DNA from: Thraustochytrium sp. TN22
Lineage: Eukaryota > Sar > Bigyra > Thraustochytrida > Thraustochytriidae
Reading direction: 5' to 3'
NCBI GenBank assembly: GCA_013306675.1
Contig: JABLUY010000047.1
Location: 108,404 to 172,403, forward strand
Length of the DNA stretch: 64,000 nt
Shown: one piece after another, positions 8,713 to 21,171 of the stretch
Layout of the letters: each line of letters opens with the position of its first letter
Numbering within the stretch: the stretch's first letter is position 1
Position numbers and translations under genes: made by a program
The notes under the pieces: generated by a model
Databases searched by the model: none
Seen by the model: the letters and a program-made list of their open reading frames with translations, nothing else
Told to the model about the DNA's origin: nothing

Positions 8713-11700
8713 GCCCTCGGTGTGCATGTCTGGGTGGTGCGAGCCCAGGCGCACGTTGCGCAGGTACGACATGTTAAGCGCCATGGAGCTGCGCTGCATG
8801 ACGGCCGGCACGAGGTCGTCGAGAGGGTTACCTTCGTCGACGTTGGTGTCCGTCTCGCCATCGGAATCGTCGTCGTAGTCGGTGTAGTCGTCGTCGTAGT
8901 TGCCACCATTGAGCGTTGTGCGGGCGGTGCGGGCAGTGAGGCGCGAGGAGGACTGGCCCGCAACACTCTTGGGGGCTGCGGTCTTGCGCGCCTTGCGGCC
9001 GGCCTTGGTTTGGCGCCGAGGGCGCCGCGTTACCGTGGCAGCCTCGGCTGGGCCTGCCCGGGCGACCTGCACATTGATGGGGCTGAAGATCTTCACGCTG
9101 TAGGGCGGCGGGTTGAGCTTGAGGCCGGCCGGGTCATCGGGTGCCGTGGCGTACTGCAGCATGACCTCGTGATGGCGGTCATAGGTGGCGGACTCCTGGT
9201 GGCCGCGCATGGCGAGCGCGAAGTTGTCCTCGCCGATGAGCTTGCGCTTCTGCTGCGCCTTCTGGCTGAGGACGAGGTCGTTGAGCTTGCGGTCGTCGTC
9301 CTCGACGATGTAGCCGCAGAGCGTAAGGATTTGTGCGTCGCCAAGGCTGACCGGGTCGCGAGGCGGCGCGCGCGAGCGCGCGTCGGGGACGACCTGGCGC
9401 GAGCCGCCGACGTCGGTGCAGACGACTGGCATGTGTGCCATCTCGGCCTCGAGAATGGCCATGGGCAGGCCCTCGCTAAAGGAGGAGTTGATGAAGAGGT
9501 CGCCCTTGGCCAGCACGCGGAACTTGGCACCGAGGCCGTGCAGCATAACGTAGGGCTCGAGGCGCAGCTCGTGGATGGCCTGCTTGCATTCGGCAGTGTA
9601 CTTGGGATCCTTGTCCAGACCGCCGAAGATGTGGAGCCGGTAGACCGTGACGCCGCGCACATGCACGATGTGGTGCGCGGCACGGATGGCGTTGAGGATG
9701 TCCTTGATGCGCAACACGTGGGAGAGCGCGACAACGTGCACATGGTCCGGGTCGTGGACCGGGCCGGACATCGCTTGCAGCTTGGGGTCCTCATAAAAGT
9801 CCGGGATGGGCTCGTGCACGAGCTGGTCGGCGAGCGGCTCCGTGCCGTTGGAGATGGGCTTGATGCGCTTGGCGAAGGGCCCGTGCGAGGGCCGGCCGGC
9901 GATGAGGCAGATCCACGAGCGGTACATGTCGGTGTCGGTGCAGGGGCAGATGAGGTCGGCCGTGTTGTAGACGAGGCGTGCCGTGAGGCGCGTGAGACCG
10001 ATAATGGCGTTGCGCGTGAAAGGGTGCAGCAGGCAGTCCTCTGCGCAGAGCTGGTCGAGGCGCTCGCGCAGCAAGATGCCGTGGTCCCAGACGATGACGC
10101 GCGACTTGAAGCGCTGCTTGTGCACAATGGCCTTCAGCGCGCCGATGCCGTGGTGCGACGAGTGGTAGACGTCGCCGCGCGGGAGTTCACACATGAAGGA
10201 GCGCAGCGTCTGCGAGAAGAAGATGAGCGACTCCTGCAGGCCCGGCAGGGTGGGCGCCCAGAGGCGCTGCACGGACTTGGGCTTCTCCTCAAGGATCATG
10301 AGCCACGTCTGCACCCAGACGCGCCACGTGAGACCGTCGGTCCAGGCGGTGTTCCAGTCGTAGTGCTCGAAGAACTCATAGAGCGCCACGACGAGCTCGG
10401 AGAAGTACTCATTGACCTGCGAGGAGCGGTCGTCCACGCCCTGCAGCTCACAGCAGCCGCGGATGAGCTCGCGCAGCAGCGGGTGGAAGCGCGCGCGCAG
10501 CACCCAGGACGTGGTGCGCTGCTTGCGCAGCGCCAGCTCGTAGTACGGCCGGTTGGAGTGGATGGAGGACTCGGGCGAGCTGGTGACGTCGTGCAGCGGG
10601 ATGGGGTGGATAGCGCTCACGCAGCGTGTGGGCGCCGCGATGCGCGGCGTCGAGTTGGAGGCCACCTCGGCCAGGACGTGCAGGTTGAAATCTTCGTTGA
10701 CGCCCTCGTGGTTGATGAGCTGCATGAGGCAGGTGGTGACGCCGCCCGAGACGTAAAAGAGCGTGGCCGAGGCGTCGACGACAACGTCCACCTTGTCGGC
10801 CCGCGCCGGGTGGATGGTCAGGTGCGAGGCGCCGGCGCCGCCCATGATGAGAAGGTCCTGCGCGTAGTGCGCCAGCGTGGTCTTCTCGAGCGTCTTGGTG
10901 GGCGGCTGCAGCTCGGACTCCACGAGGCGCTGCGTGGCGCGCGAGAACTTGAGGAAGCCGATCTTGCCGCGGCACATGCGGTAGCGCTCGGTCCAGTACG
11001 GCTTGAGTGCTGCGACGCGCATAAGGATCATCTCGTCCAGCACGGAGGCCAGCATGCCGGGAACCATGGTCTGGCCCTGGTCGTTGAGCTCATGCACCTC
11101 GAAGAGCGTCGCGCGCGCCTCCTTCCGGAGCGCGAGCAGCGCCTCGCGGCCCTCCTCCAGCTTCAGCTTGGGATGCGCCGCCTTGAGACGGCCACCCGCG
11201 GTGCGGCCCCTGCACTGCAGGTAGAGCGGCGAGCAGGACCAGGCCAAGGTGCGGATGTTGCGCTCGAAGAGCGGGCGCGCCACGTAGCCGTGTACGAGGA
11301 GCAGCAGGTTGTACGAGCTGAAGATGGACGGGTTGATGTCGACGTGCTTAATGTACGCGCAGACCTCGCGGTGCACCTGCATGTCGCCGCGCAAGCCAAT
11401 GTACCAGAGGCGCATCGAGGCGGACGTGAGCACGTGCATCCAGCGAAAGAGCGAGAAGCATTGGCCGCGCACCATGGAGCGCACAATGGCGAAGAGACCG
11501 CGCTTGCGGCGCAGGACCGACTCGCAGTAATCGCCGATCTCGAGCGCGAGTTCCTTCTGCACGGCGCACGCCTCGACCCAGGATCCCTTGTCGAAGCGCC
11601 AGCCCACGGGCAGGCGCTTCGCGTTGGCGTTGCGGCGCTCCACCTCGGCGTCGGTCTGCTCCAGAAGGTGATGCAGGCGGTCCGTGCGTGCGCCAGAGGC

Positions 11701-14700
11701 CATACGCTCGAGCTGCCAGCGCGTCGTCCGCGGCAGAAAGCCATCCTGGCGCGCCTCGAGCATGGCGAGCTCCGCGACGCACGCCAGCGCGTGGCTGCGC
11801 GTTGTGTCTTCGACGTACTCGTGCAGGATGCACTCGGCGATGCGGCCGATGGCATCGTCGACGTGGGCGTCGTCCTCCGGAATGGGGCGGTCGTAGCGGC
11901 GGCGCAGCACGGCCGGGTCCACGCCCACGTAGATGCTGAGGCGGTTGTGCTGGTCCACGCCGGCTCCCATGGCGGCGTTGGCGGCGCGCATGCCCTTGGC
12001 TTGCACGCCGGGCATCTCGCTCGTGGTGCCAGAGGCAGCCATGCCGGTGGCGAGACGGCTGCGCATGCCGAGCGCCACGAAGCCTTCGCGGTAAAGCACG
12101 TTGGCATCGCACAGGTAGACCTGCGTGTTCCCGTTGCGGCACTCTTGCATGAGCGTGTCAAGAAGAGTGAAGATGATGCCCTGCAGCACGCTGTGCTCGC
12201 CGGGCGCGCCGTCTTGGAAGCGGTTTGCGGAGGAGCGGGGCAGCTCGCCGACGACGGAAGCGGCCGTGGCGGGGTTCTGGTCCGGGACAATGGAGCAGAG
12301 CGCGCTGCGCGCATAGAGGTGGCGCTTCCTGTCGATAAAGTCGAGCACTTGGTCGCCCAGGCCGTTCGTTTGGAACGGCAGCGGCACGGCGTTGATGGTG
12401 CCCTTGCGCAGCTTGTCGGCGAGCTGCTGCTCGCGCACCTCAGGCTTGACCTGTGTGAGGCCGCCGCCGTCGAGGATCTTCTTGCCGCTGGTCATGGGAA
12501 TGTCATTCGGATCGATGGTGTTGTGCCAGGTGTTGCGCGGCTCCAGCACGAGATGGCGCACGGTGTGCGCGTAGACCAGGGTGGCCGTGACAAAGCCGAG
12601 GAGCGCGCCAAGCGCCAGCGGCGACAGGTAGAGGTAGACGAGACCGGAGAGAAAGGCGACGAAGCAGGTGACGCGGAACTCCACGAGCTCCTCCCACTCG
12701 ACCATGGACTCCATGCGCACGAGGCGCATGAGCGGGTAGAAGCCGTAGACCACCAGGTTGGCGAGCAGCGTGGCGGCGATGGCCGAAATGAGGACGCCAG
12801 CGGAGGACCCGGGCGTGGCGCGCGCAAAAAAGGACTGATTAATGCGCAGAATGGCGGCCTCGCCGGCCCAGAAGCTGAGAACGGCCGTCGACACGGTGAG
12901 CACGAGCTGCACAAAGGTGGCGCGCGATATGTCGAGGACGAGGTTGGTGATGAGGCGGGGCGCCGTGAGGTCAAAGGTGGCGTACGAGAGCGCCAGGTAG
13001 CGCAGCATGCGAATGCCGACGCAGGTGATGACGACGATGGGCGCAACGGCGAGGATGGAGTACATGCTGACGACGGCGAAGAGCGCAAAGACGAGCGCGC
13101 CCACGGCAATGCCCACGACGACCGCCACGTGCGCGCGGTCCGCGTAGCCGCTGAGGAACATGCGCGAGATCATGGCGTGCAGCACGAGGTTGTAGCCTGT
13201 AGAAAAGGGCAGGACCACGAAGAGCGCCGCCGGCTCGATCAAGTAGACGCAGACCGTGGCGAGCAGGTACCAGCGCAGCGCGGTGAGCTGAAAGCTGCAG
13301 ATGATCCCGCCGTAGGCCTCGAGGCGCGCGGCGTGCACCTTGTCTTCGACGTTGCGCACGATGCGGCGCGAGGCAGGGATGAGCAACTCGTGGTTCTCGC
13401 GCTGCTTCGCGTCGGCGATCTGGCCCACGAAGAGCTCGATGGTGCCGGCGGAGAGCAGAAAGGCCACCATGGCGTACATCACGCCGCGCGCCACGACACT
13501 CGAGGTGCCCTTGGCGAAGAACATGGGCACGGCCGAGAAGGCCAGAATGACAAAGTACATGACGCCGTGCACGATCTCGTTGATGTTGGCGTCAAAGAGC
13601 TCGCCGGAGCGGCGCTCCGGCGTGCCGATGGTCGACTTGCGCAGCTCCTCCATGGCCATGCCAAAGTACTCCCAGAAGCCGCTCGTGGCCGTCTCTGCGT
13701 ACGGCTTCCACTGGTCCAGATCCGGGTTCTTGCGGTTCACGATCCAGAGTGCCTCCTCGCGGTCCGCGCGGCTGCGCATGCGCAGCTTCGCCTCGGTGTC
13801 GCCGCCCTTCATCTCGTCCGCGAGCCGCAGCAGGCCGGGCAGCCAGAGCTGCCAGCGCTTGGACAGCATGCGCACGCGGACGATGACCACCAGGACGGCG
13901 GTGCTCAGGGTCGCGGCGTGCAGGCCGACCCAGAAATCCTCCGAAGCCCACAGGCCGGCCGCGTTGTCTTGCACCCAGGCCTCAAAGGCCTCCGCGCGCA
14001 TCGCCTGTTGCAGCATGAACGGGACGAGCATGACGCAGAGCACGAGGAGCAGCCAGGAGAGCCCGCGGCCACCGGGCAGCTGCACGTGCGGGTCCGGCAC
14101 GCGGAAGAGGTAGAGCATGGTGGTGACGAGCATGAAGAGCCCGAAAAAGAGCGCCACGAGGGCCACGAGAAAGGCGCGCAGCACATTCCAGTGCGAGAGG
14201 ACAAGCGCGATGATGAAGGCCACGAGGCCGCCGGCAAGCGCGCAAACCACGCCGCCCGTGAAGTCACGGCTCAACACCGTAGGGACGCTGGCCAGAACAA
14301 GCTGGTACAGATATGGCGAGGCGTTGCGGCTCATGGACATCATGAACGGCAAGACCGAGACGAGGCCAGCCGCGAGCGCGATGGTGACCAGATTCTTGGT
14401 CCCCTGACCCATGGTGCTGCTTGTGAAGACGCCCGAGCCCGTGAAGCCCTCGAGCAGGAGCTCTGCCATGACGACCACCACAAAGAAGTAGCCGTCGCGC
14501 ACGAGCGAAGTCCTGCTCCACGCGGGCTGGTCCCAGCTCATGCCCTTGGCGCCGCCGGGCCTCAACTTCTGCAGAAGGAAGCGGTGCGTTTGGCGCGCAA
14601 TCTCGTAGAGCGAGATGCCGTAGCACTCCTCGAAGTCCTCAAGGTGGCACACCGTGGTTTCCAGCCAGACTGCCACGGCCATCGGGTCCTCGGGCAGAAA

Positions 14701-15459
14701 GGTCTTGAACTTGACCATGGCGGCCTCACGGATCTCTCGCCGCGCCTTGCGCTGCATGTCTGGCGTACGATTGGTCGTGCGCTGGCGCAAAAGGTTGGTG
14801 TACTTCATACTGACCTGGCCCTCGTCGCCGGCGTCAGCAGCGCCAGCCTCGAGGTCGGCTGGGCCGTCGGACTCGGCCTCCTCATCGCCGGCGTCGGCGC
14901 TCTTGTGCTCGCGCCGCCGCTGCTGCTTCTCCTGCTCTGCTGACTCCTGCTCTTCCTCGTCGGCCAAGATTTGGCGCTGCGCCCGGGCTTGCCTCCGTGT
15001 CTCGCGGTAGCGCCGCAGCTGGTCCAAGCCGAGGTACGTCAGCACCCAAAAAGCGGCAAAGAGGAGCAGGCCCATGAGCGAGAAGAGCACCTCGCGGAGC
15101 TCGCTCTCCGGCAGCGGCGCATAGTCGAGCGTGGTGACCAGGCGGCCGTCCACGGTCACGTCCACCGTGGCCAGCGGCGCCGCCGGCGTGGCGTCCACGC
15201 GGAAGCCAAGGTCCGCCTCGGACCAGGTCGCGTTCCAGGTGCCGGTGGACCCGTCCTCCAGCACGGCCGTGGCGACCACGGCAGCGTCGCGGCACGCCAC
15301 GGCATTCAGCCCGTCCAGCCGCAGCACGGGCACCACGATGCTCAGCACGTCGCGTTTGAACGCGGGCGCATACTTGCCGTTCAGGCTCCACTCGAAGCTG
15401 GTGGGCGCGAGCTGGCTCGCCTCCACCCACGCGAACGCCGCGTCGCTGCACGCCGCCAT
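8074..15459 (-). CDS. Giant multi-pass membrane protein with PelF-like GT4 glycosyltransferase domain
   Basis: A 2,461-residue protein, ATG at 15457-15459. Residues 1-120 look like a soluble or lumenal domain, followed by a first membrane helix (about 130-150). About 15-18 more hydrophobic helices lie between roughly 310 and 1000. A long soluble region leads to a glycosyltransferase block at about 1600-2050. Here 'VIVWDHGILLRERLDQL' (near 1785) recalls the 'TEHGIYTRER' segment of PelF-type enzymes. It is followed by 'ISNGTEP', a GT-B linker region (near 1908), and 'FINSSFSEGLPMAILEAEMA' (near 1990), the GT4 nucleotide-sugar E-x7-E region. Residues after about 2150 are disordered and rich in Asp, Ser and Arg. 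In bacteria PelF makes the Pel exopolysaccharide with membrane partners; here enzyme and membrane part are one chain. Cell-wall or extracellular polysaccharide synthesis is inferred. No intron is needed. Confidence 0.75.
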
Positions 15460-16925
15460 CGCGCCCGGGCTCGCGCTCCCGCTCGCTCTCCCCTCGCGCG
15501 CGCGCGTGATGTGCTCTGTCTCTGTTTTGCAGTCCAGCCCAGCCGCCCGCGCGTGCCTGCCTGCCTGCCTGCCTGCCTTCTTCGTAGAGCGAGCGCGCGG
15601 CGCGCCACCTAACCCAGCGGCTCGGTGCCAGTCCCGGCCCGGCCAGCCGCCGCGCCTCCGCTCTGCTGCGCTCGCCTCGCGCCGCGCCGATGGGGGTCTG
15701 CCGCGCCCTGCCGCCCGCCGCCCGCGCGCGCTCCTCCCTCCCTCCCTGCCCCCTCCCGCGCGCGTCGCGGCCGCCGTCCGTCTGCCAGCGCCCGCGCGTG
15801 CGCGGTGTCTCGCCGTGTCTCGTCTCGGCTCGTCCCGTCTCTGCTCGCGACTGTGTCATGGCGTGTCGTCTCGCCTCTTTTCCCTCTCTGCCACTGGCGG
15901 CGCCCAACTTGAAGATAAGTTGATTCGTAGACTTGCTGACTCTTGCTCAGTTGGCTGCCTGCTGCCTGCCTGCTGCCTGCTGCCTGTGTGTCTGTCTGTG
16001 GGGGGGCTGGACCAGCCAGCCAGCCAGCACGACGCGCGCGCTCGCGGGACATGCATGGCATGGGATGGCATGCCGCGCCGCGCCGCGCCGTGCCGCGCCG
16101 CGGCGACCTCGCTCAAGCTCGGGACGGCTGCCGGCCACGGGCGCGCGCGCGCCCCTGCGAGCAGCCGCAGGCAGGCAGGCAGGCAGGCAGGCAGGCACTG
16201 GCAGGGCAAGGCAGGCAGACCACCACGGAAGTTGACTTGACTTCGGCAGCAACGAAGGCCATCACCACTGGCAGCGGGTGCCCGCGCCGACCTCGGGCGT
16301 GCAGTGGCGCGCGTCGTGGCGCTCGTGACGGAAGCTGCGGCGCCGCACAAGGCAAGGGCCGGGATGGATGGGGCGGGACGGCCCCGGCGCCCGGGCGGGG
16401 CGGGCCGTGCGTCGCACGCGCGTCGTGGCCGGCGCCGGCCGCCACTGGCTGCAGCGCGCGCTGCGGGCGGGGACCGCCTGGAGCGACGACGCGCGTGCGG
16501 CGTGTGCGCTGCACTTGTTAAAAGCCTGCAAGGCGAGAGGCGGCGACTCGGAGAAGCCTACCGGTCTGTGTGTCGTCGCTGCGCCGCGGAACTTGAAGCT
16601 TGCGGCACGTCGCCGGCTGTGCGCGTCGTGCGGTACGCGCGGAGAGCCTCGTGCCTGCCGGATCGTGGGCCTGCCGTCGCGACTCGCGAGCGTGCGACCC
16701 GGTGCGCGAGGAGCGCTGGTGCGTCGTGTTACCTCAATCCTGGCGACAAGATCCATTCGTTTCGTAAGCTCGCGTGTTATTTGAACGTCGTCCTCGTTTC
16801 TGTAATCAGCATGGAGTTTGGTGGTAAACGTCTTTCTTGTTATCGATCGATTTGCTCGTCGGTCCACGTGCCAGCAGCCTCGGCCGAGCTCACAGGTACG
16901 TCGTGTGCACCTGACAGTGAGCCGC
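15460..16925. other. 1.5 kb intergenic region rich in simple repeats
   Basis: This is the upstream region of the giant glycosyltransferase gene and the downstream region of the ABC-F gene. It contains CCTG/CTGC runs (15555-15575 and 15955-15985), a GCCGC run near 16072-16090 and a CAGG run at 16168-16197. Open frames in it have repeat-driven composition and no recognisable domain. From about 16730 to 16870 the base composition is more AT-rich, perhaps the ABC-F 3' end. No gene is supported. Confidence 0.5.
16168..16197. repeat. (CAGG)n microsatellite
   Basis: About seven CAGG units. Similar runs occur at 22155-22191 and 27109-27123. Confidence 0.85.
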
Positions 16926-18707
16926 TTACGAATGCTCATCGGTGAGCGAAACGGTGACGCTGCCGCGGTCCACGTGCCAACGCTGCCGAGGTCGCAAGTG
17001 CGTCGTGAGCGCATCATCGTGCGTGACACACAGGACCGCGCCGGGGAAATCCGCGAGCGAAGACATGAGCGACGCTGCGGTCTCTGCATCGAGGTTCTCC
17101 ACCTCGTCGAGAATGAGCAGCGACGGTCGGAAGCCTGAGGGAAACACCTTGGCCAGGTAGAGCCGCGTCCGCTGACCAGCGGAGAGCGTCGAAATGGGGC
17201 GTAGCGCCAGGTCACCCTTGAGGCCAAAGGCGCCCAGATGCTGCCTTGCATTGACCTCTAAAAGATCGCCATGCGCGGCAGCGGCCTGCTGCTGCAGGAG
17301 CTGCAAGGGCGAGATCGCGCCGTAGTCCGCGACGAGGCGCTCCAGGGCGTCTTGCGGAAAGTATGCCGTGCGCTGGCCGGCGGCCCGCGAGACGGACCCG
17401 CTCGAGGGCTCCAAGTCCCCGACAAGCAGCTTGACGAGCGTGGACTTGCCCGCGCCGTTGGCACCTGTGAGCACGACGCGATCGCCGCCATAAAGGCCGA
17501 GCGAAACATTCTGCAGGAGGTTGGCAGGCGCATCTGGACGATAGGCGAAGCTGATCTCCTGCAACGAGGCCAGACGCTGTGTTGCAGGCCAGGCGCTGCC
17601 AGTGAGGCCGAGCGCCTGCGTGCTGTGCTCCTTGGAGGCCTTGGAAAGCTCCTCGAGGCGCGTTGCGTCACGCTGCAACTGCTTCACCTTGGCTGCCAGT
17701 GACCGGGCGGCCTTTTGCTTGGCCTCCGTGCTCTTGCCCTTGATGAAAGCCTTGAGCTCGCCGTTACAGAAGCGCTGCTGCGCATTCGCTGCGCCCTTGG
17801 CCACGCGCAACTTGGTGTGCTGCACAGCACGCGCAGCGTGCGCCTGCTTAGCTTCACCCTTGTCTCCCTCGCGCGAGGCATGGGCCAGCTGGCCGCTGCG
17901 CGCAGCCTGGAAGGCCTCGTACCCGCAGTGGTACGTGTCCAGCGTCCGGTTCGGGCTGAAGAAGAGCACGCGGTCCGCCAGTGCGCGCAAGATGGCCTCC
18001 TTGTGCGAGATGAGGCACACGATGGCGCCCTGGTCCGCGATGGCACGCGTGCGCTGCAGCAGCCACTCCACAGACCGCTGATCCAAAAAGGCAGGCTCGT
18101 CCAGTACGAGCAGGTCAGCGTGCGCCAAGAGCGCCGCGGCCAGGCGTGCCTTGTAGCGCCAGCCGCTGGAGAGTTCCGCAACCGTCGTCTGCAAGAGGCC
18201 GGCGGCCTCAAAGCCGAGGTCGCGCAATACGCCGGCCACCTCGCGTGCGCCGGCCGTCTGAAGGTCCTCCTCCTGCTCGCACAGCTCGCCCATGCGGGCC
18301 GCCATGCCCTCCAGCTCGCCGCTGTCTATCGCGCCGGCGAGCGCTGTCTCGAGCGCCGCAATCTGGGACCGCACATCGCACAGGCGCTCATCAACCGCAG
18401 CCTCCAAGAAGGCACGCGGCTTTAGCGTCTCCACATCGCTTGCCTCGGCGCACGTAGAGTCCAGGTAGCATGTAGTGAGCGCTTCTGGGAAGTCTGGCAG
18501 GTCTTTGCTCGCGATAAGCCGTGCAAGAGTGCTCTTGCCGACGCCATTTGGTCCCACTAGCGCGTGCACGCGGCCACTTTGGAGAACACAGCCATTGACC
18601 TGAAGGAGGTCTGCCTCTCCAGGGAAGCCGACCGCTCCGAGCTCGAGCTTGAGTTCCTGGCCGTTCCAGTGACAATTCGCGCTACTTGCTGCGGTTGCCT
18701 CGGTCAT
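16926..18707 (-). CDS. ABC-F family ATPase (ribosome-associated type)
   Basis: A 593-residue protein with two ABC cassettes and no membrane segments. Cassette 1 has Walker A GPNGVGKST (52-60), signature LSSGW, Walker B 'LLVLDEPAFLD' and an H-loop in 'LISHKEA'. A basic linker rich in Lys, Ala and Gln joins the two, as in ABC-F proteins. Cassette 2 has Walker A GANGAGKST (415-423), signature LSAGQ (near 508), 'LLILDEVENLD' (near 530) and 'CVTHDD'. Both catalytic glutamates are present. ABC-F proteins act on ribosomes (for example GCN20/ABCF1, ABCF2, bacterial EttA) in translation control or rescue. The frame extends to a TTG at 18839, but the first ATG is at 18705-18707 and the sequence before it lacks biased codon use. 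Which ABC-F group it belongs to is not clear, and 'LSSGW' and 'LSAGQ' depart slightly from LSGGQ. Confidence 0.88.
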   Translation of the reverse strand: MTEATAASSANCHWNGQELKLELGAVGFPGEADLLQVNGCVLQSGRVHALVGPNGVGKSTLARLIASKDLPDFPEALTTCYLDSTCAEASDVETLKPRAFLEAAVDERLCDVRSQIAALETALAGAIDSGELEGMAARMGELCEQEEDLQTAGAREVAGVLRDLGFEAAGLLQTTVAELSSGWRYKARLAAALLAHADLLVLDEPAFLDQRSVEWLLQRTRAIADQGAIVCLISHKEAILRALADRVLFFSPNRTLDTYHCGYEAFQAARSGQLAHASREGDKGEAKQAHAARAVQHTKLRVAKGAANAQQRFCNGELKAFIKGKSTEAKQKAARSLAAKVKQLQRDATRLEELSKASKEHSTQALGLTGSAWPATQRLASLQEISFAYRPDAPANLLQNVSLGLYGGDRVVLTGANGAGKSTLVKLLVGDLEPSSGSVSRAAGQRTAYFPQDALERLVADYGAISPLQLLQQQAAAAHGDLLEVNARQHLGAFGLKGDLALRPISTLSAGQRTRLYLAKVFPSGFRPSLLILDEVENLDAETAASLMSSLADFPGAVLCVTHDDALTTHLRPRQRWHVDRGSVTVSLTDEHS

Positions 18708-19863
18708 ACACGGCGGATCTAGCCTTTTGAAGCAGCCGCTTGCGCTGCCGGCCGTGACGGGGCTGCTGGAGCCAACGATGTTGCTAGTCCTGGTGACGCT
18801 GCTCAGATTCGCTTCGAGGATCGTTGAGAAAGCGGACAACGGCTGCTCGGAGCTTACTTGCTTTGAGCTAGCTGCCTCGAAATAGCTAACTGCCTCGAGC
18901 TGCCTCGAAATGCTGCCTGGGCTGCTTCGGGTGCTTGCGTTTCCGGTCTGCCTGACTCGAACAGGACCTCCAGCAGGCTAGTCCTGCAATCTCGTTCCGC
19001 AGCCGTTCTCGTGTGAGTGAGGTCACGTTCTCGGTCAGTTCTGGGACCCTTCCGCCGTGGCAATCAGCAAGGGCGTGGCACTGCATGTAAGGCAAGGTTT
19101 AAAAGAAATGGTCGCCGCCCGCAGGATGCCGCCCCCGGCTCAGCCTGGGGCTGCCTGTGCTGCAGTGTGTACTAGCAGCAGCGGCGGCGGCCGCCGTGGC
19201 CACAGCCGCCCGGGCCGCCGCGGCGGCGGCGGCCGGGTCACGGTCAGATCTCGCTCAAGGTCGAGAACGACCTTGATCAAGTTGCCAACTTGAAAAGTCT
19301 TGCACTGGCATTGGCAGCGTCGCAAGGCGCTTGGCAGCCGGCCCCGCGGGCCAGCAAGAGGGTCCTCGTCCAGAAGTTAGGACGACCGAAACGACGATGC
19401 CTTTGCTGTAGCAGCTTCGCTCAGCGACTTTTTACGATCTCAAAGGAAACAAACAACTGATGCTCCTGATGCACTGCTCCGCCTCGGACGCCATGGCATG
19501 GCTGCCGCCGTCGCTCACGGGCTAGCCTTCTGGGCGCGGCTGGGCTGGGCCCGGCGCGTTCCCCAGTCTACAACGGCACGACGAGCGCAGTTGAGAAGTC
19601 ACCGGCAGGACGAGCCTGACTGAGAGGGGATACATACTGGTTGGCCAAGGCAGGGCGAAAAATTGCCCGGGCCCGCTCACAGCGCCGATGAGCTTACCAG
19701 CTTGCAAACAGTACCAGTCAAAAGAATGTTCAGAGGCCAAGAAGAGGCACTTGCTAGCTAGGAGACCTTGCAGGGATACTTACGTGGGTGCAGGAGGAAC
19801 GAAGGGCGGGCTGCCGACACTTCATAAAAAAGAGAACGTGTTCGCCCTGCCCCATGCCAGATT
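18708..19863. other. 1.2 kb intergenic region
   Basis: This is the upstream region of the ABC-F gene and the region downstream of the zinc-knuckle gene. It has a tandem CTCGAAAT/GCTGCCTCGA duplication near 18865-18910 and a GGC-rich patch near 19170-19235. No frame with an ATG and biased codons was found. Confidence 0.5.
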
Positions 19864-21121
19864 CTACGGATGATAAAAGGGCGGCCGCGGCACAGACCCA
19901 GGCTGCGTGTGCGTGGCGGAGGAAGAGGAGGCGGTGGCGGAGGCGTTGCCGTCCTGCGAAGCGAGCTGCTGCCGCAAGGTAGCGAGCTGCTGGGGGGTGA
20001 ACTGCGCTAGCGCCTGGTGCGGAAAAGGCAAGGCGAGGGCCGGCAAGGGCGCCTGGGCGGGGCCACCTCCTCGAACGGCAGCGGCGGCCTGGGCGGCGTG
20101 CACGGCCTGGAAGGGCGACAGCGCGGGCGAGCCTGTGGAGCTCGCCGTGGAGCGCGCGGTGAGCGAGGCGAGGACCGGGGAGAGAGCCGCCGCGTCAAGG
20201 CGCAGCGGCGCCTTGGACTCGACCGAGGCTGCCTCGTCGCGCGCGAGCGCAGGCGTCAGCGACGGGGAGAGGCCGCCGGCGTGCACGAGCGCCCTGTGCT
20301 CGTCGCAAAGCGCTGCGGCGCCGACGCCGACGCCCCGCACGTTCCGCTCGCAGCCTGGCGAGGCGCATTGCGCTTGATTGCGGTGCTGCGTACAGAAGTC
20401 TGATTTGCTGATGGCAATCTCCTCGCACTCGCTGACAGCGCACTTCTTGCCGCCGCCGTGGCGGCGGCAGAGGCCGCGGCCGAGCGCGGCGCTGGCACAC
20501 CCCGGCTCGGCGCAGCGCTTGCCGCCGCCGTGGGCGGCGCACTTGCTGGAGCCGCCGCGCGCAGCCTTGGGGCAGTTGGGCATGTCGCAGCGCGAGCCGC
20601 CGCCGTGATTCTTGCAGAATTCGGTCGTGCCCTGGGCGAGCTTGTCGCAACCCTCGGCGTCGCAGCAGCGTGCGAAGCGCTTGCCGTCCCAGCGCTTGAC
20701 CTTGCCCTTGACCATGTAGTTCTGACCCTTTACGCGCTGGTGCTGACTGGGCGCCTCCAGCACAGGGCCCATATTGGCCGCTTGCGCGGAGCTGCTCTCC
20801 GAGGACGCGACGCGCTCGCTCTTGGCCGGCTCGGGCGCCTTACGCTTGCCGAGCTCAAAGTTCTCGCCGAGCCCGGATAGGGCCTCCTCGGCCGTGGGCC
20901 GCGGAACTTGCACCGCGGGGGACGGCTGCGGTGCGCCCAGGCCGGCGGAGAGCTGCGCCAGTGCTCGCTGCTGCACGCCTCTCAGAGGCAGCTGTTCTTC
21001 GGGCGGGTGCGCGTGCTGCGCAGGTTGTTGATGCTGGTGCTGGGGGAAGGCATACTGAGGCGACGAGAGGGAGCTCAACAGCATGTTGGCGCCAACGTTG
21101 CCGGCGTCGCCGCCACGGGTA

Positions 21122-21171
<50 letters not shown>

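Noticed and set aside
8299-14943. 2,214-codon open frame on the plus strand
   Set aside because: It lies wholly antisense to the giant glycosyltransferase gene. With codons ending in G/C the complementary frame rarely meets a stop. The translation is low in aromatic residues and rich in His/Arg/Gly/Val, without domains.
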